DNA from: Papaver somniferum | Taxonomy: Eukaryota; Streptophyta; Magnoliopsida; Ranunculales; Papaveraceae | Reading direction: 5' to 3' | Assembly: GCF_003573695.1 (NCBI RefSeq) | Contig: NC_039359.1 | Span: forward strand, 95,539,275-95,603,274 | Length of the DNA: 64,000 nucleotides | Shown here: positions 51,771-63,151 of the stretch, in pieces | Numbering within the stretch: position 1 is the first letter of the stretch | Layout of the letters: every line of letters starts with the position of its first letter | Position numbers and translations under genes: made by a program | The notes under the pieces: model-generated | What the model saw: only the letters and a program-made list of their open reading frames with translations | Told to the model about the DNA's origin: nothing | The model's database searches: none

Positions 51771-53897
51771 CTAAGCAACAGGTTCAGGTATTTTTCTTGA
51801 TTCCAACCATGATAGTGCTGCAACTTTAGTTGTCAAGAACCAACCAGCCTTCTCTGGGGCTTCATGAAATGGCGCATTCAATTCATTCAAGTGGGATTCA
51901 AAAACAGTTGCTAATCCATTTTCAGAGTACTTGTGCTTACCATGACCAGTATTAATTCCAAGGCACGGAGGCAATTCCTCCCCATTCTCTATTGCTATGG
52001 TTAAATCATTCATCCACACGTGCAATGCTGTCAGCGCAGCTCCAAGAGAGAGGCTCTTCAAATGTAAAGACCATTGTGTTGGCGATTTAGTCTGAATAGC
52101 TGTGTATACCTCAAGCGAAAGCCCTATTTCTAATAATTCACAAGCCTTTTCCAATAGGTCAAGATTAACACAAAGATCAATCAAGCAATTACAGTAAGGT
52201 TTCCTTACTTCTCTACCTATAGAACTAAATAGCTCCGTAGCTTCTTGTTTGAACGCTCCATCAACTGTTTCTCCCTCTACCAACAACTTCACAACAGAAG
52301 CTAGTTGAGGGTTTGCCCTGTCAATGCATCCAATCAGCTTTCCCAGTTCTTCATTAGAAGTTTGCGTCATCACATTTAGAAGACAACCACAAAATCTAGC
52401 GTCCGGAGTTATGCCCAGATTTATTAGTCGATCAAACGTTCTCACGACATCATCCGTTCGATTTGCTTTTCCGTAACACTGTATAAGTGACGTTAACACA
52501 TAAATATTTGGCTCGAAACCAGCTTCAAGCATCTGATTCAACATTTCCTCAGCTTCTGAAACTTTTCCACTGCACGAATATATGGTAATCAAAGAAGAAA
52601 AAGTCCAACTATCAGGCTCACAAGTTTCAGACTTCTTCAAGTCCTCAAAAATCTCAATAGCTTCATCAGTGAAACCAATATCAGCACACATTGCTAAGAT
52701 AGTATTGTAGAGAACCACATTCAACTCTAAACCCTTCTTCTTCATTTCTCTATATACGCTCAATGCATCTTGACCATAACGAGCTCTACCATAAGCCCGC
52801 AAAAGAGCAGCATAAGTTCCAAAATTAGGAGAAAACCCATTTTTAATCAACTCTCTATAAACAATCTTCGCCTGCCAGGGCCTCTTGGCTCTCCCCATAG
52901 CATCTAATAACGTGTTATAGATAACTAAGTTTGGTTTGACACCTAAAGCCTTCATCTCTTCATAAACATTCAAAGCCCCATCAAAATTTCCCGATACACC
53001 ATAAATCTTAATCAAAGTCGAGAACGTAACCAAGTCAATGCGCCACTTCTCAGTTCTCGCTCGGTCATACAAACTCAAAGCCAAATCAACATTTCCTGCT
53101 TTTCCATAAGCATCAATCATGGCTGAATACGTAACATCATCAGGATTCAATCCAAAAGACGGCATTTTCTCAAACCATTCCACAGCTTTATTAGGCAAAG
53201 AACACATCCTTGCACAACTAATTATAGTAGAAAATGTAATATTATCTGGTAGAACACCTTTGTTAAGCATTTCATCAAACAACAATTCTGCTCCATCCAA
53301 ATTCCTACTTTTTCTAAACACTTTCAAAGTAACATTATAAAGAATAACTCTTTTCTTAGGTTTCGATTTCTCTTGGAAGTATTTCAAAGCAATTAGAGCT
53401 GTTTCAGGGCTTTCCATATTATTAAGAACAATAACAGCATCTTGTTCAGATGGGTTTTCACCTAAACTATTCAAAACCTTAATAACATCTTCCTCAGTCG
53501 AATCACATGAATTCAAAGCTACTGCAACTTTTACTAGTGAAGCATACCTGGAATCATAAGATAACTGTCGAAGTTGTGATGCTCTTGGACTTTTGGGGTT
53601 TACCCAAATATGATGTTTTGCTTGTCCATTTGGGGTTTTCTGAGACTCTATGGATGAAGATGTTTCTTTGGGTAAGTCTTGAGGGTCTTGTACAGAAACT
53701 TGTAGAGAAGATAAAGAAGAAGTTCTTGGTTGAGATTTCTGGGTAGTTATCAGTTTGAGAGGAGAGTTGAAGTTTCTGGGTCTCCATGAAGATAGAGAGG
53801 AAGTGAATTGAAGATTGTGAGATGGAGATAGAGAGTTGCAGAGAGATTGGTGGTCACTGCAGAGGTGAGAAGGCGAAGAAGTGAGACTGAACCCCAT
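51771..53897 (-). CDS. SVR7: SVR7-like chloroplast PPR-SMR protein
   Basis: A single uninterrupted exon encodes 708 residues. The start is the first ATG, followed by a Ser-rich, acid-poor leader of about 50-80 residues that looks like a chloroplast transit peptide. Next comes a conserved KHHIWVNPKSPRASQLR segment. About ten pentatricopeptide repeats follow (roughly residues 180-540), with typical words such as TYSAMIDAYGKAG and VIYNTLLDAMGRA. A C-terminal SMR domain (about 610-700) starts WSLHLKSLSLGAAL and includes NTGHGKHK. The length, intronless structure and domain order match Arabidopsis At4g16390 (SVR7, P67) and maize ATP4, which support chloroplast mRNA processing/translation, notably for ATP synthase subunits. 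PPR-SMR homologues such as GUN1 differ in sequence around the SMR domain. Intact and probably functional. Confidence 0.92.
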   Translation of the reverse strand: MGFSLTSSPSHLCSDHQSLCNSLSPSHNLQFTSSLSSWRPRNFNSPLKLITTQKSQPRTSSLSSLQVSVQDPQDLPKETSSSIESQKTPNGQAKHHIWVNPKSPRASQLRQLSYDSRYASLVKVAVALNSCDSTEEDVIKVLNSLGENPSEQDAVIVLNNMESPETALIALKYFQEKSKPKKRVILYNVTLKVFRKSRNLDGAELLFDEMLNKGVLPDNITFSTIISCARMCSLPNKAVEWFEKMPSFGLNPDDVTYSAMIDAYGKAGNVDLALSLYDRARTEKWRIDLVTFSTLIKIYGVSGNFDGALNVYEEMKALGVKPNLVIYNTLLDAMGRAKRPWQAKIVYRELIKNGFSPNFGTYAALLRAYGRARYGQDALSVYREMKKKGLELNVVLYNTILAMCADIGFTDEAIEIFEDLKKSETCEPDSWTFSSLITIYSCSGKVSEAEEMLNQMLEAGFEPNIYVLTSLIQCYGKANRTDDVVRTFDRLINLGITPDARFCGCLLNVMTQTSNEELGKLIGCIDRANPQLASVVKLLVEGETVDGAFKQEATELFSSIGREVRKPYCNCLIDLCVNLDLLEKACELLEIGLSLEVYTAIQTKSPTQWSLHLKSLSLGAALTALHVWMNDLTIAIENGEELPPCLGINTGHGKHKYSENGLATVFESHLNELNAPFHEAPEKAGWFLTTKVAALSWLESRKIPEPVA

Positions 53898-54264
53898 TTT
53901 TCAGAAGAAGCACCTTATCACAGTAGAGTGAGCGAGTGTTTTGAGGAGACATATATCTTGTTTGACCCGGCTTAAGAGATATTTAGGACGACTCGGTTAA
54001 TTTTTAGACTCACTTTATTATTATTACACTTGGTTTACACTAATAAGGTGTGTGGATATTTCTGAAGTTAGATTGCCATAAAATTTAAAAATGATTTCTC
54101 AAAGCAAAAATGTTGATTTTTTTTTTTGGGGTTTTAACTTGAGAAGGGATAGTGCAAGGCCTGTGTAGACCAATTTCTAAACATCGAAAAAAAAATGACT
54201 TTTGAAAAAATTTGTATGTTTCGTCATAATCACCTACTACTAGATAGTTTGTTAACATATCCTT
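53898..54264 (-). promoter_or_regulatory. Upstream region of the SVR7-like gene
   Basis: The 5' flank on the minus strand. No convincing TATA box is seen, as is common for nuclear genes for plastid proteins. Poly(T) and poly(A) runs occur at 54118-54126 and 54185-54193. Confidence 0.35.
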
Positions 54265-54770
54265 ATGCAGTATGGCTCCCGAAGAAATGGTGATCGAAAG
54301 CCCTATGTCCCAAAACGTATGAAACCTATTGATATCCTCGGTCACCTAAAGCATAAAAATCCAAATAATGTTTGTACTTTGGAGACTATTTACAATGACG
54401 ATGATTCAATGAATCGAGAATATAAAATCTTACTTCGAAGGATTCTTGAATGAGCCATTGCCTCTCCATGAGTTCCTCAAGCAGTACTAGAAGGCGCTTG
54501 ATTATAGAGGGATGAGGAAATATAGGAAGACTTTCAATCTCTTGAAACATGACATGTTTTGAAGTTAAATGTTCAAATGGAACAACAAGCTGTTGATCTG
54601 TACACAAGATCAGTCTTTAAAGAATTCCATAAAGAGCTTTATGAGAGTTTTAGCTACATTGCTGAAGAAACAACAAAAATATGAGCAAATTGGACATATG
54701 CATTGTCAAGGTGGAGTCAAAATAGGAGTTGCCTTGTTAGTTTCAGCTCTTGTAATAATGACATAAGTGA
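54265..54770 (+). pseudogene. FAR1-related (MULE-derived) transposase-like pseudogene fragment
   Basis: Readable pieces in several frames include YFEGFLNEPLPLHEFLKQY (about 54432-54488) and, further on, LYTRSVFKEFHKELYESFSY (about 54597-54656). The order F-(x)-G-(x)-L, F-L-(x)-Y, then the L-Y-T-(x)-F-(x)-F block, corresponds to the region after the MULE transposase domain in FAR1/FRS proteins. Stops interrupt every piece, and no zinc finger of the SWIM type is visible. It is a short, dead fragment. Confidence 0.6.
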
Positions 54771-54905
54771 TGTGTGATTTTCAGAATTTTGATTTCATGT
54801 GACAAATACTTATAGGAAAGAGATGATTGGGTTTATGTGACGAATGCTTCTGAGCTCATTTGGCTTGTCATTGCTAATGTTTAGAGTTGTAGTTATCTAA
54901 AATCT

Positions 54906-56403
54906 GAGAAAGGTTAGAAGTGGGATACTAGGGTTTCTGAAAGTGAGTTACGGGAGGTTGAGAAAGAACAGTCTTCGCCTAAACCACGCACAGTGGCCGT
55001 TCAAAGGCTGCTTCAGTCACAGGGAAGAAGGATTAGGGCTGGTCTTAGGGAGGGAAGCAGATGAAGACAGAGATCAGAGAACAAGTTATTGCTCTGATAG
55101 GTTATCAGAAAGATGATCGTAGCTTGGAAAATAGATGACCTATTTATAGCTGGATTCTTTAATCTCAAGTCGGTGAAGATAAGGATTGATTTCCGTGCCA
55201 TGCGGAACATTTCTCCTGTCTCTTCAGGAATAAGGATAAACTAGGTTGAGTTTATCTCATTATTCCACCGCCTTTATTCTCTTCTGCGGTGAGAAATAAG
55301 CCAGATATTTCTCACACATGCCGTAGACCGCCAGACCAAAACCCTAATTGATATCCCCCCATTTGTGTGAAGCTGAGTCAGCCTTTGTGATGAAGTGTTT
55401 GAGAGAGAAATATTCTCTTTAGCCGAGTTGGCCAAGATAGATAGATATTCTCTGATTTGTGGGAATGACTAGGATGAGTCACGTGAAATGGAATGGAATT
55501 CCTTAGGAATCGTGTGCAGAGTGTGAGAGGAGCTGAGGCTGATCTCCCTCTCTCCATGGCTGGTCACACATGTCATGTGAAAACCGTATTATTGTTTGTA
55601 GGTCCCCTTGTTGAGCATGCGGTGCTCAAGAGAGCTTATCCACGTTTTTGAGAAAGGTTAGAAGTGAGACTCTAGGGTTTCTGAAAGTGAGTTACGGGAG
55701 GTTGAGAACGAACAGTCTTCGCCTAAACCACGCACAGTGGCCGTTCAAAAGCTGCTCAGTCACAGGGAAGAAGGATTAGGGCTGGTCTTAGGGAGGGAAG
55801 CATATGAAGAGAGAGATCAGAGAACAAGTTATTGCTCTGAGAGGTTATCAGAAAGATGATCGTAGCTTGGAAAATAGATAACCTATTTATAGCTGGATTC
55901 TCTAATCTCAAGTCGTTGAAGGTAAGGATTGATTTCCATGCCGTGCGTAACAATTCTCCCGTCTCTTCAGGAATAAGGATAAACTAGGTTGAGTTTATCT
56001 CATTATTCCACCGTCTTTATTCTCTTCTGTGGTGAGAAATAAGTCGGATATTTCTCACACGTGCCGTAGACCGCCAGACCAAAACCCTAATTGATATCCC
56101 CCCCCCCCCCCCCCATTTGTGTGAAGCTGAGTCAGCCTTTGTAATGAAGTGTTTGAGAGAAAAATATTTTCTTTAGCCGAGTTGGCCAAGATAGAGAGAT
56201 ATTCTCTGATTTGTGAGAATGACTAGGATGAGTCACGTGAAAAGACATGTAATTCCTTAGGAATCGTGTGCCTAGTGTGAGAGGAGCTGAGGCTGATCTC
56301 CCTCTCTCCATGGCCGGTCACACATGTCATGTGCAAACCGTATTATTGTTTGTAGGTCCCTTTGTTGAGCATGCGGTGCTCAAGAGAGCTTATCCACGTT
56401 TTT
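54906..56403 (-). repeat. Tandem duplication of a 744-754-bp promoter-like unit
   Basis: Unit 1 (54906-55649) and unit 2 (55650-56403) are head-to-tail copies, each beginning GAGAAAGGTTAGAAGTG and ending CTTATCCACGTTTTTG. Each carries a minus-strand TATA box, GCTATAAATAGG (55139-55150 and 55882-55893). Unit 2 has a C run at 56099-56114 that explains part of its greater length. The short minus-strand frames in each are weak and not convincing genes. The units look like duplicated U3/R sequence of a minus-strand LTR. Confidence 0.8.
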
Positions 56404-56514
56404 GGATAGCCATGTATAATTCAGGCTCAATTTACTAGCGTGAGTGTATTTGAGAGGCTTAAAAATGGGCTTGAGTACTAGGTAAGGCATGTGCCTATCA
56501 TGCGAATATATCCG

Positions 56515-56830
56515 AGATTTTGAGGAGAGATTTGAATCTCTCCGAGATTTTTGCGGACGGCTCAAAAATCCTTCTGTGATTTTTGCAGAGAGATTTGAAT
56601 CTCTCAGAGATTTTTGCGGACGACTCAAAAATCCCTCTGTGATTTTTGTAGAGATATTTGAATCTCTCAGAGATTTTTGCGGACGGCTCAAAAATCCCTC
56701 TGTGATTTTTGCAGAGAGATTTGAAGCTCTCAGAGATTTTTGCGGACGGCTCAATAATCCCTCTGTGATTTTTGCACAGAGATTTGAATCTCTTCGAGAT
56801 TTTTGCGGACGGATCAAAATCTCTTCGAAT
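56515..56830. repeat. 63-bp tandem array
   Basis: GAGATTTTTGCGGACGGCTC recurs with its first G at 56544, 56607, 56670, 56733 and 56796, four exact steps of 63 bp. As 63 is a multiple of 3, open frames of a repeated 21-residue motif appear on both strands. These are composition effects. Each unit contains the inverted words AGAGATTTGAA and TCTCTCAGAGA. Confidence 0.9.
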
Positions 56831-56944
56831 ATTTTCTTAACGGATCCGTATCTCCATGCGGTCAGCTGGGACTCGGCCTGGAGAGAAATAAAAAGCTTTG
56901 TACGCCTGATTAATGTCTCTGCGAGACTTTGGCTCACTTGCCTT

Positions 56945-57520
56945 TGACCAGCGTATCTTGCAGAGATGTTCTAGGAATTAACTGTGTGTTCATATGATGA
57001 GCCAACATGACCAGTGTATCTCGAAAGGATGTCATAGGAGTCTGTCGAAAGGCTCAGAGGTAGAATAACCAGCGTATCTCGCGGGGATGTCCTAGGAGTT
57101 ATCCGAAAACCTCAGTAAGTCGAGTCAGAGCCTAGAGCAGATATGACCAGTGTATCTCGCGATGATGTACTAGTAATCAATATGTGATCTCAAATAGGGT
57201 GAGTCGTTCTTACAGGAGATATGCGAATCTCCGCTCTGGGTCATAAGTCCATCGAGGACGTATTTACGCATCTACAGAGCCTACATGACCAGCAGCATCT
57301 CGTTGAGGACGTATACTAGGAATCATGGTATCACAATCAGCTGCGTCTCGCGAAAACATGTTGGAATTGTGGTTGTTCTGGTTCATAAGTCTTTCGGGGA
57401 GGTTTTACGCTCTACAGAACCTACGTGATCAGCAGTATCTCGTTGAGGATGTACGCTAGGAGCCACGACATCATGACCAGCAGTGTCTCGCGGGGACATA
57501 TACTAGAAATCGTGGCTAAA
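56945..57520. repeat. Degenerate dispersed motif ACCAGCGTATCTCG...ATGT.CTAGGA
   Basis: Variants of GACCAGYGTATCTCG followed by GGATGTNCTAGGA occur about eight times between 56945 and 57520 with irregular spacing (about 55-110 bp). This seems to be an old, decayed tandem array beside the young 63-bp array. Confidence 0.65.
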
Positions 57521-57625
57521 GATTCCTTGAGGGACAAGGGCTTAATCTCTCCCGTGAGAGTTGAATTATGTCTATAGGGTTGAAATGACACTTTTACCCT
57601 TTATCCAAATTTCACCATCTATATT

Positions 57626-57640
57626 AAGTCCCCCACTCAG
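57626..57640 (-). other. Polypurine-tract-like site and possible LTR edge
   Basis: The minus strand reads CTGAGTGGGGGACTT, followed by AATATAGATGGTGAAATTTG. GTGGGGGACT next to such a segment is common at plant gypsy 3' LTR starts. It would mark the U3 start of a minus-strand LTR covering roughly 54900-57620. No TG start or TSD can be shown. Confidence 0.35.
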
Positions 57641-59972
57641 AGTAGAACCTTGATTGTTCAATGATGAGTATATAGATGGTAACATATCATTCGTACGCAA
57701 TTACAATTCATTCATCCTTTTAGACTTGAAGAATCCCCGAATTGATGTTTAACCTTCGATCATTACGATTTTGATCTTGAAATCGATTCTGGACCTTTGA
57801 ATTCCTTGGGACTTTGTGTTGAACGTCAATGAAATGATAATGAAGTCTTGATTGGGCAAAATTTCCGTCTTGGAAGAATAGAATTCGTTAATTAGGGTTT
57901 ACTCGGCCAAAATCCTAATTTTCTCTCTTTGTGCATCCCTGAGTTTCTGAATATGTACAGGCGGGTATGTATGGAAGACAGAGTTTCTAAATGGTTTCTT
58001 GGATGGCCTTGATGTTGGTGAAGAGCCATGATCAAAGACATGCACTTACCTTCTGATATTTCGGAATCCCTATCTCAGGCAAATTTTGAATTCAGGCTTG
58101 TGCTTCACCTAAACCCTAATTTCTCTTTTGTTCGCGTCTAAATCCTTAAGACACTCTGGAGATGCTCGAAGAGGCTTGGTAGGCGTGCATATTTCTTGCG
58201 GGTTCAGCACCTTGCACGTTGAGAACTTGATCACTTCCTTGTACCAATCAAACACCCCTTTTCTGAGAGAAAATGCCTATCTTTGAAACCCAAGGGTATT
58301 TTCATCAAAAGCTAATATGAGCATGATTTTTCTGACATGAAAGACGTTGTGAGAATCTTTAGGCATGTTCACGACTTGATATAGGGAGAGAGGCGCATGT
58401 CTGGTATTGGTTTTGAAAATTGTGAACTCCAACTTCCTTGTTTTAGCTAATTAAATTCCCTTTATTTTCTCTGACATTCTGCTTTTCTGGATTTCGTTTC
58501 AACCCCATTCTTCTTTGAAAACTTAGAGAACTCAATATTCACGTGCATGAGGCATTTGGAAGGAGTAGATGAGATCTTGGTCGGTCTCTAGCCGTATCTA
58601 GGCTTTCTTCTTCGAAAATACTCAAAATTGCAATATAAGGGTATTTTGGTCAAAATCCATTATGAGCTCGTTTTTTTTGAAGAGCAATGATCTAAAAGGG
58701 ATTGAGAGAGGCTTAGAGAACCGTCCAAGGTAATGGGAGAGGCTCGGTCCCCTCTCTTTTTAGAATAAACCCTTTTCACAAAATTCTTGAAAATTAGGCC
58801 TTTTCGACAAAACCCTAATTCTCTTCGACTTTCGATCCCTCTGAAAATAATTCTGAGAGAATATATCACGTCCCATTGGCCTAGGAGAGCATCCTCACGC
58901 ATGAAAAAGGTATTGAACATGACTTGGAAGAGTTTTGGAAATAGAAAAGGCATTGGTTTCCTTATTAGAGCCAAATTAAGGCTATTTTCCTCAAAACCCA
59001 AATTTTCTTTAACTTTTGATTCCTCCGAAAATTCCGAGAGAATAGGTGACGTCTTATTTTCTTAAAAGACTACTTCCACACATAGGAAAGGCTTGGACAC
59101 GTCTTGGAGGAAATTTGAAAGGAGAAAGAAACCCCTCAATTTCCTTATTTGATTTAAATTCCTCTAATTTCCTCTTTTAGCTCCAACTCCTTTTTCCTTT
59201 TTATTGATGGCCTCCCTTTTGAACTAGGCTTGAAAATAAAACTCTTTTCCATCTCTTTTGGGCGTGACCTAGTTATGGAGGTCGTTCTTCCTTTCTTATA
59301 CTCGTTCTGTTTGTATCAGGACTCTTCGTTTGGCAGTTCGTCAGAAAACTTCAGTTTTCAGAGACTTGTGTAGAATGGATGTAATTCGATATCCCAACCC
59401 CAATTTGAAAAGATAAAATAATTATCTATTCAACACAAAAAGAATGACCCAATTCCGAGTTTTTTAGGTCAGTCAACCAGTCACATACTTTTGTCATCAA
59501 GAATCCCGTATAGAATTTCATAAGTGTTTCAGATTGCGCTTACTTCGATGTTGGGACCACATCTCTTAGATAGCTTGTCCGTTTGAGGCACCCTTTGGAT
59601 ATGTTGTATCATATATATTTGTAAACATATTTTCTCAAGACAATACCTCAAAATTCCTTACGAATTTTCGTAAGTTAGCGCGTTTTCTCATGGCAGTGTA
59701 CAGAAATCCTTATTGTAAGAGGATTCCCTTATTCCTTGATCCTTTGCATGTTGTGACGCCTTGAGTATGCCTCCTAGGGTATTATGACTTTACTAGATTC
59801 CTTATATTAGCATAAGACGTGGCCTTTGTCTCCATGGACTCTAAGCCACCTACGAAGCAAATTTAGTCGCCAAACCTAAATTTCCTTTTTACTTCCGCAT
59901 CTAAATATACCTTGTTTGATTCCATCTTCTTTTGAAGACTCATGACATGAGAATGACTCAAGATGTACTTAC
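57641..59972. other. Non-coding, repeat-derived stretch
   Basis: No open frame with recognisable sense is present. AAACCCTAATT and CAAAATTCC words recur (for example 57895-57915, 58125, 58805, 58985), and pairs such as GAATTTGGAAA-rich segments are partially repeated. I infer an old internal region of a retroelement. The copia LTR at 59973 interrupts it. Confidence 0.4.
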
Positions 59973-62411
59973 TGAAAAATCGGGGGTCTAACAACACCAC
60001 CCAATATTTCGCTTAGCAATCTGTATGGACTAACTCCAATATACTTTGCTAGAGAATCAACTAGACAGTCAGACTCAATCTAGATTAAAGTATATCGAGG
60101 AGTTAATATCTCTCTCTTGTTTTGATTTACTCGAGCTAATAGAAATCAGCGAGCCTTTAATCAAACACAAGGAATAACTTGGATGGTACCAAAGACCAAT
60201 ACCCAAGGATTAATCAATGACAATCAACAACCAAAGGTTGGATTACTCTAATTGACGATCTAACGCACAACCTGTATTATTTCAATTATAAATATAAAAC
60301 AATATAATGCGTAAATTGAAATAACACAGACACCAGAAATTTTGTTAACGAGGAAACTGCAAATGCAGAAAAACCCAGGGACCTAGTCCATATTGAACAC
60401 ACACTGTATTAAGCCGCTACAGACACTAGCCTACTCCAAGCTAACTTCGGACTGGACTGTAGTTGAACCCCAATCAATCTCCCACTGATCCAAGGTACAG
60501 TTATGCTCCTACACCTCTAATCCCAGCAGGATACTGCGCACTTGATTCCCTTAGATGATCTCACCCACAACTAAGAGTTGCTACGATCCAAAATCGCAGG
60601 CTTTGACAATAAACAAATCTGTCTCACACAGACAAGTCTATCAAAGGATCAATCTGTCTCCCACAGATAAACCCTAAAGGTTTTGTTCCGTCTTTTGATA
60701 ATAATCAAGGTGAACAGGAACCAATTGATAATCCGGTCTTATATTCTCGAAGAACAACCTAGAGTTATCAATCACCTCACAACAATCTTAATCGTATGGT
60801 AGCGAAACAAGATGTTGCAGAATCACAAATAATGAGACGAAGATGTTTGTGATTACTTTTTATATCTTGCCTATTGGAGATATCAATCTCAAGCCAATCA
60901 ATCTGATTGTACTCGTACGATAGAAGATGCAAGATCAGATCACACAACTACGATAAAAGTAGTATCAGTCTGGCTTCACAATCCCAATAAAGTCTTTAAG
61001 TCGTTAACCTGGTTTAGAAGAAGAAAACCAAAGGTTAAAGGAGAATCGACTCTAGTATACAAACTAGTATCACACGTAAGGTGTGGGGATTAGTTTTGCA
61101 CAATACTAGATGTCTCCTTTATATAGTCTTTCAAATCAGAGTTTTGCCTTGGTCACAAAGCAAACAATATACACCGTTAGATGTAAACCTGATTTAGATA
61201 CAAGCTAATGTTTCTCAACCGTTAGATCAAAAACTTAGCTTGTGACACACACTTGACAATGCACGTTTATAATTTTGTTAACCGTACCCAAACGTATGCA
61301 CTTGTTGGTTTAATAATAGTTAACCAAAAGGTTAGCCATATGAGCATTTCATATCAACCATGTTCTTCTTCACCATAACTAGTTCAAATGACTTCAAATG
61401 AACTAGTTAGAGAGTTGTTCAATTGCAAGGAAATCTTATGTACTCCACAAGACACAATTGAAGCAAAGATGATTTGATTCACTTTGAATTGGTTCATGAA
61501 CTTTTATAGCCACGGTTTGCAAACTGCATTCCTTAGTCTTTTTAAGTTTAAGTTCAGAAATCATCTTCAGATATATAACCTCCTTAAGTTCGCAGACTGG
61601 GTTCGCGGACTTAAGCAACCGGGCAGAGTTTACAAACTCCAGCAGAAATTCTCGGCAAAAGACCTTCCGCCGGTTCACGGACTGGGTTCGCAGACGCAAC
61701 TAGTTTTTCAACTCCAGCAAAATTTCTCGGGATGAGAAGTTCGGCAGTTCGCGGACTGAGTTCGTGGACCTGGGAAAGACATTCTTCCGTTTTCTCTTGA
61801 TCAACAAAGTTCGCAAATTTTGGTTCAAGGAATACGACTTATACATAAATGTGTTTCCACAACAATGCTTATGTCCATCATTGGTTATGTAATCTAAACT
61901 CTCATTTCAATCATTGAAACATTCTTAGAGGACGTTATATAGTTGTTACACCATTTCTCATCAAAGCAATTTTCAAAGTGATTGAAACCGTCACTAGGTA
62001 AAGATAAACTTGATCGAAGCGAAAAGCTTACCACACATATTTCGAGATATATATAGGCGAGGTATACTCGGCTCAAAATACCAAGTGTGTATAATCCAAG
62101 TATATATATATATATAGCATACGAATTCTTGTCTCAAAGAGTAGAAGATAGAGTAGATAGACTTTTGAGTGATACATAAGTTCAAGTCTTCACATACCTT
62201 TTTGTCGAGAAGTTCCACTGGTTCCTTGAGTAGTTCTTCTGCTTGTATGATGAATCGCCATGAAGTCCTTGAGCTCAACTACACTTTCTATCCTTGTCCG
62301 AGACTTAGCTATAATAGACTAGAAATTAAGACTTATAGTTTTGATCACTAACATTGACAAACATGTTTGAGATAGCAACGCATGCGATTTCGACCGAGCA
62401 ATGCTCTATCA
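59973..62411 (-). repeat. Sirevirus-like copia 3' LTR (copy D)
   Basis: On the minus strand it starts TGATAGAGCATTGC at 62411 and ends CCCCCGATTTTTCA at 59973, 2439 bp. It shares the start, end, TATA box (+ strand CTCCTTTATATAG, 61114-61126) and order of words with copies A and B. A polypurine tract lies at its right edge (minus AAAGGGGGAGAT), and copia pol lies further right, so it is the 3' LTR of a minus-strand element. Five bases next to its outer end are CTTAC; the other duplication is outside the window. Near 61590-61760 it holds TTCGCGGACTGGGTTCGC-type repeats where A and B have GTAC-type repeats. Confidence 0.88.
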
Positions 62412-63151
62412 ATCTCCCCCTTTGTCAATTTTAGTGACAAAACTATCAATACATATGGAATACAAAAAAGATAAAGAAACTTTAGTAGCTCCTATTCCAC
62501 ATGTCTAATCTTCAATATTCCTCGAAATCTTCGTCATTTCCAAGTACGCCAATGATACCAAAGGTTGTAAGTTTAGCATCACCGTTGTTGAAGATCCATA
62601 GTATTATTACACAGTGTCAAAGTCCAATTGTATCACAACTTCAACAATAATACTACGGTGATATGTATCACTCCCCCTTAGTCAATACTCCATCTCACGT
62701 GGAAACCACTCCCCCTTACACAATGATCTGAAAACCATATGTATTTGTAGTGTGAACTACATATTAATTCTCCCCCTTTTGTCAATAAAATTAGCAAAGG
62801 TACAAGAACTGGATCACAATGAAATTTCCGTAAGAGACATTTCATGACTAAAAAAAAATACATACCATCTAATTTAGATGCAATCATATAGTCGAAGCTA
62901 ATATCATTCATCAAGGATTTTAAAGATACAATATAACCCCTCTAATATTCCACAACCACACTCCCCTCAAGATATTACCATGAAGCACAAGTTCAAAAGA
63001 ACTCTCCCCTATTTGATGTCATTCCCGAAAGAACAACAAGAGTGACCTTAATTTCGATAGAAAAAAAGGATTTTGAAATAAAAATGACACTAACAAGACA
63101 AAAAGAACTATACAGAAACTGAACTAGAGTAAACCTACTGGAGTTTCAAAC
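62412..63151 (-). other. Multiple polypurine tracts upstream of the 3' LTR
   Basis: CTCCCCCTT on the + strand (AAGGGGGAG on the element strand) occurs at 62415, 62671, 62709 and 62770. Shorter CTCCCCT variants occur at 62961 and about 63004. The first abuts the LTR. Repeated polypurine tracts in a long non-coding 3' region are described as a hallmark of Sireviruses. Confidence 0.75.

Noticed and set aside
56380..56947. Repeated 21-residue motif proteins on both strands
   Set aside because: Exact 63-bp DNA period gives open frames on both strands; no evidence of coding selection.
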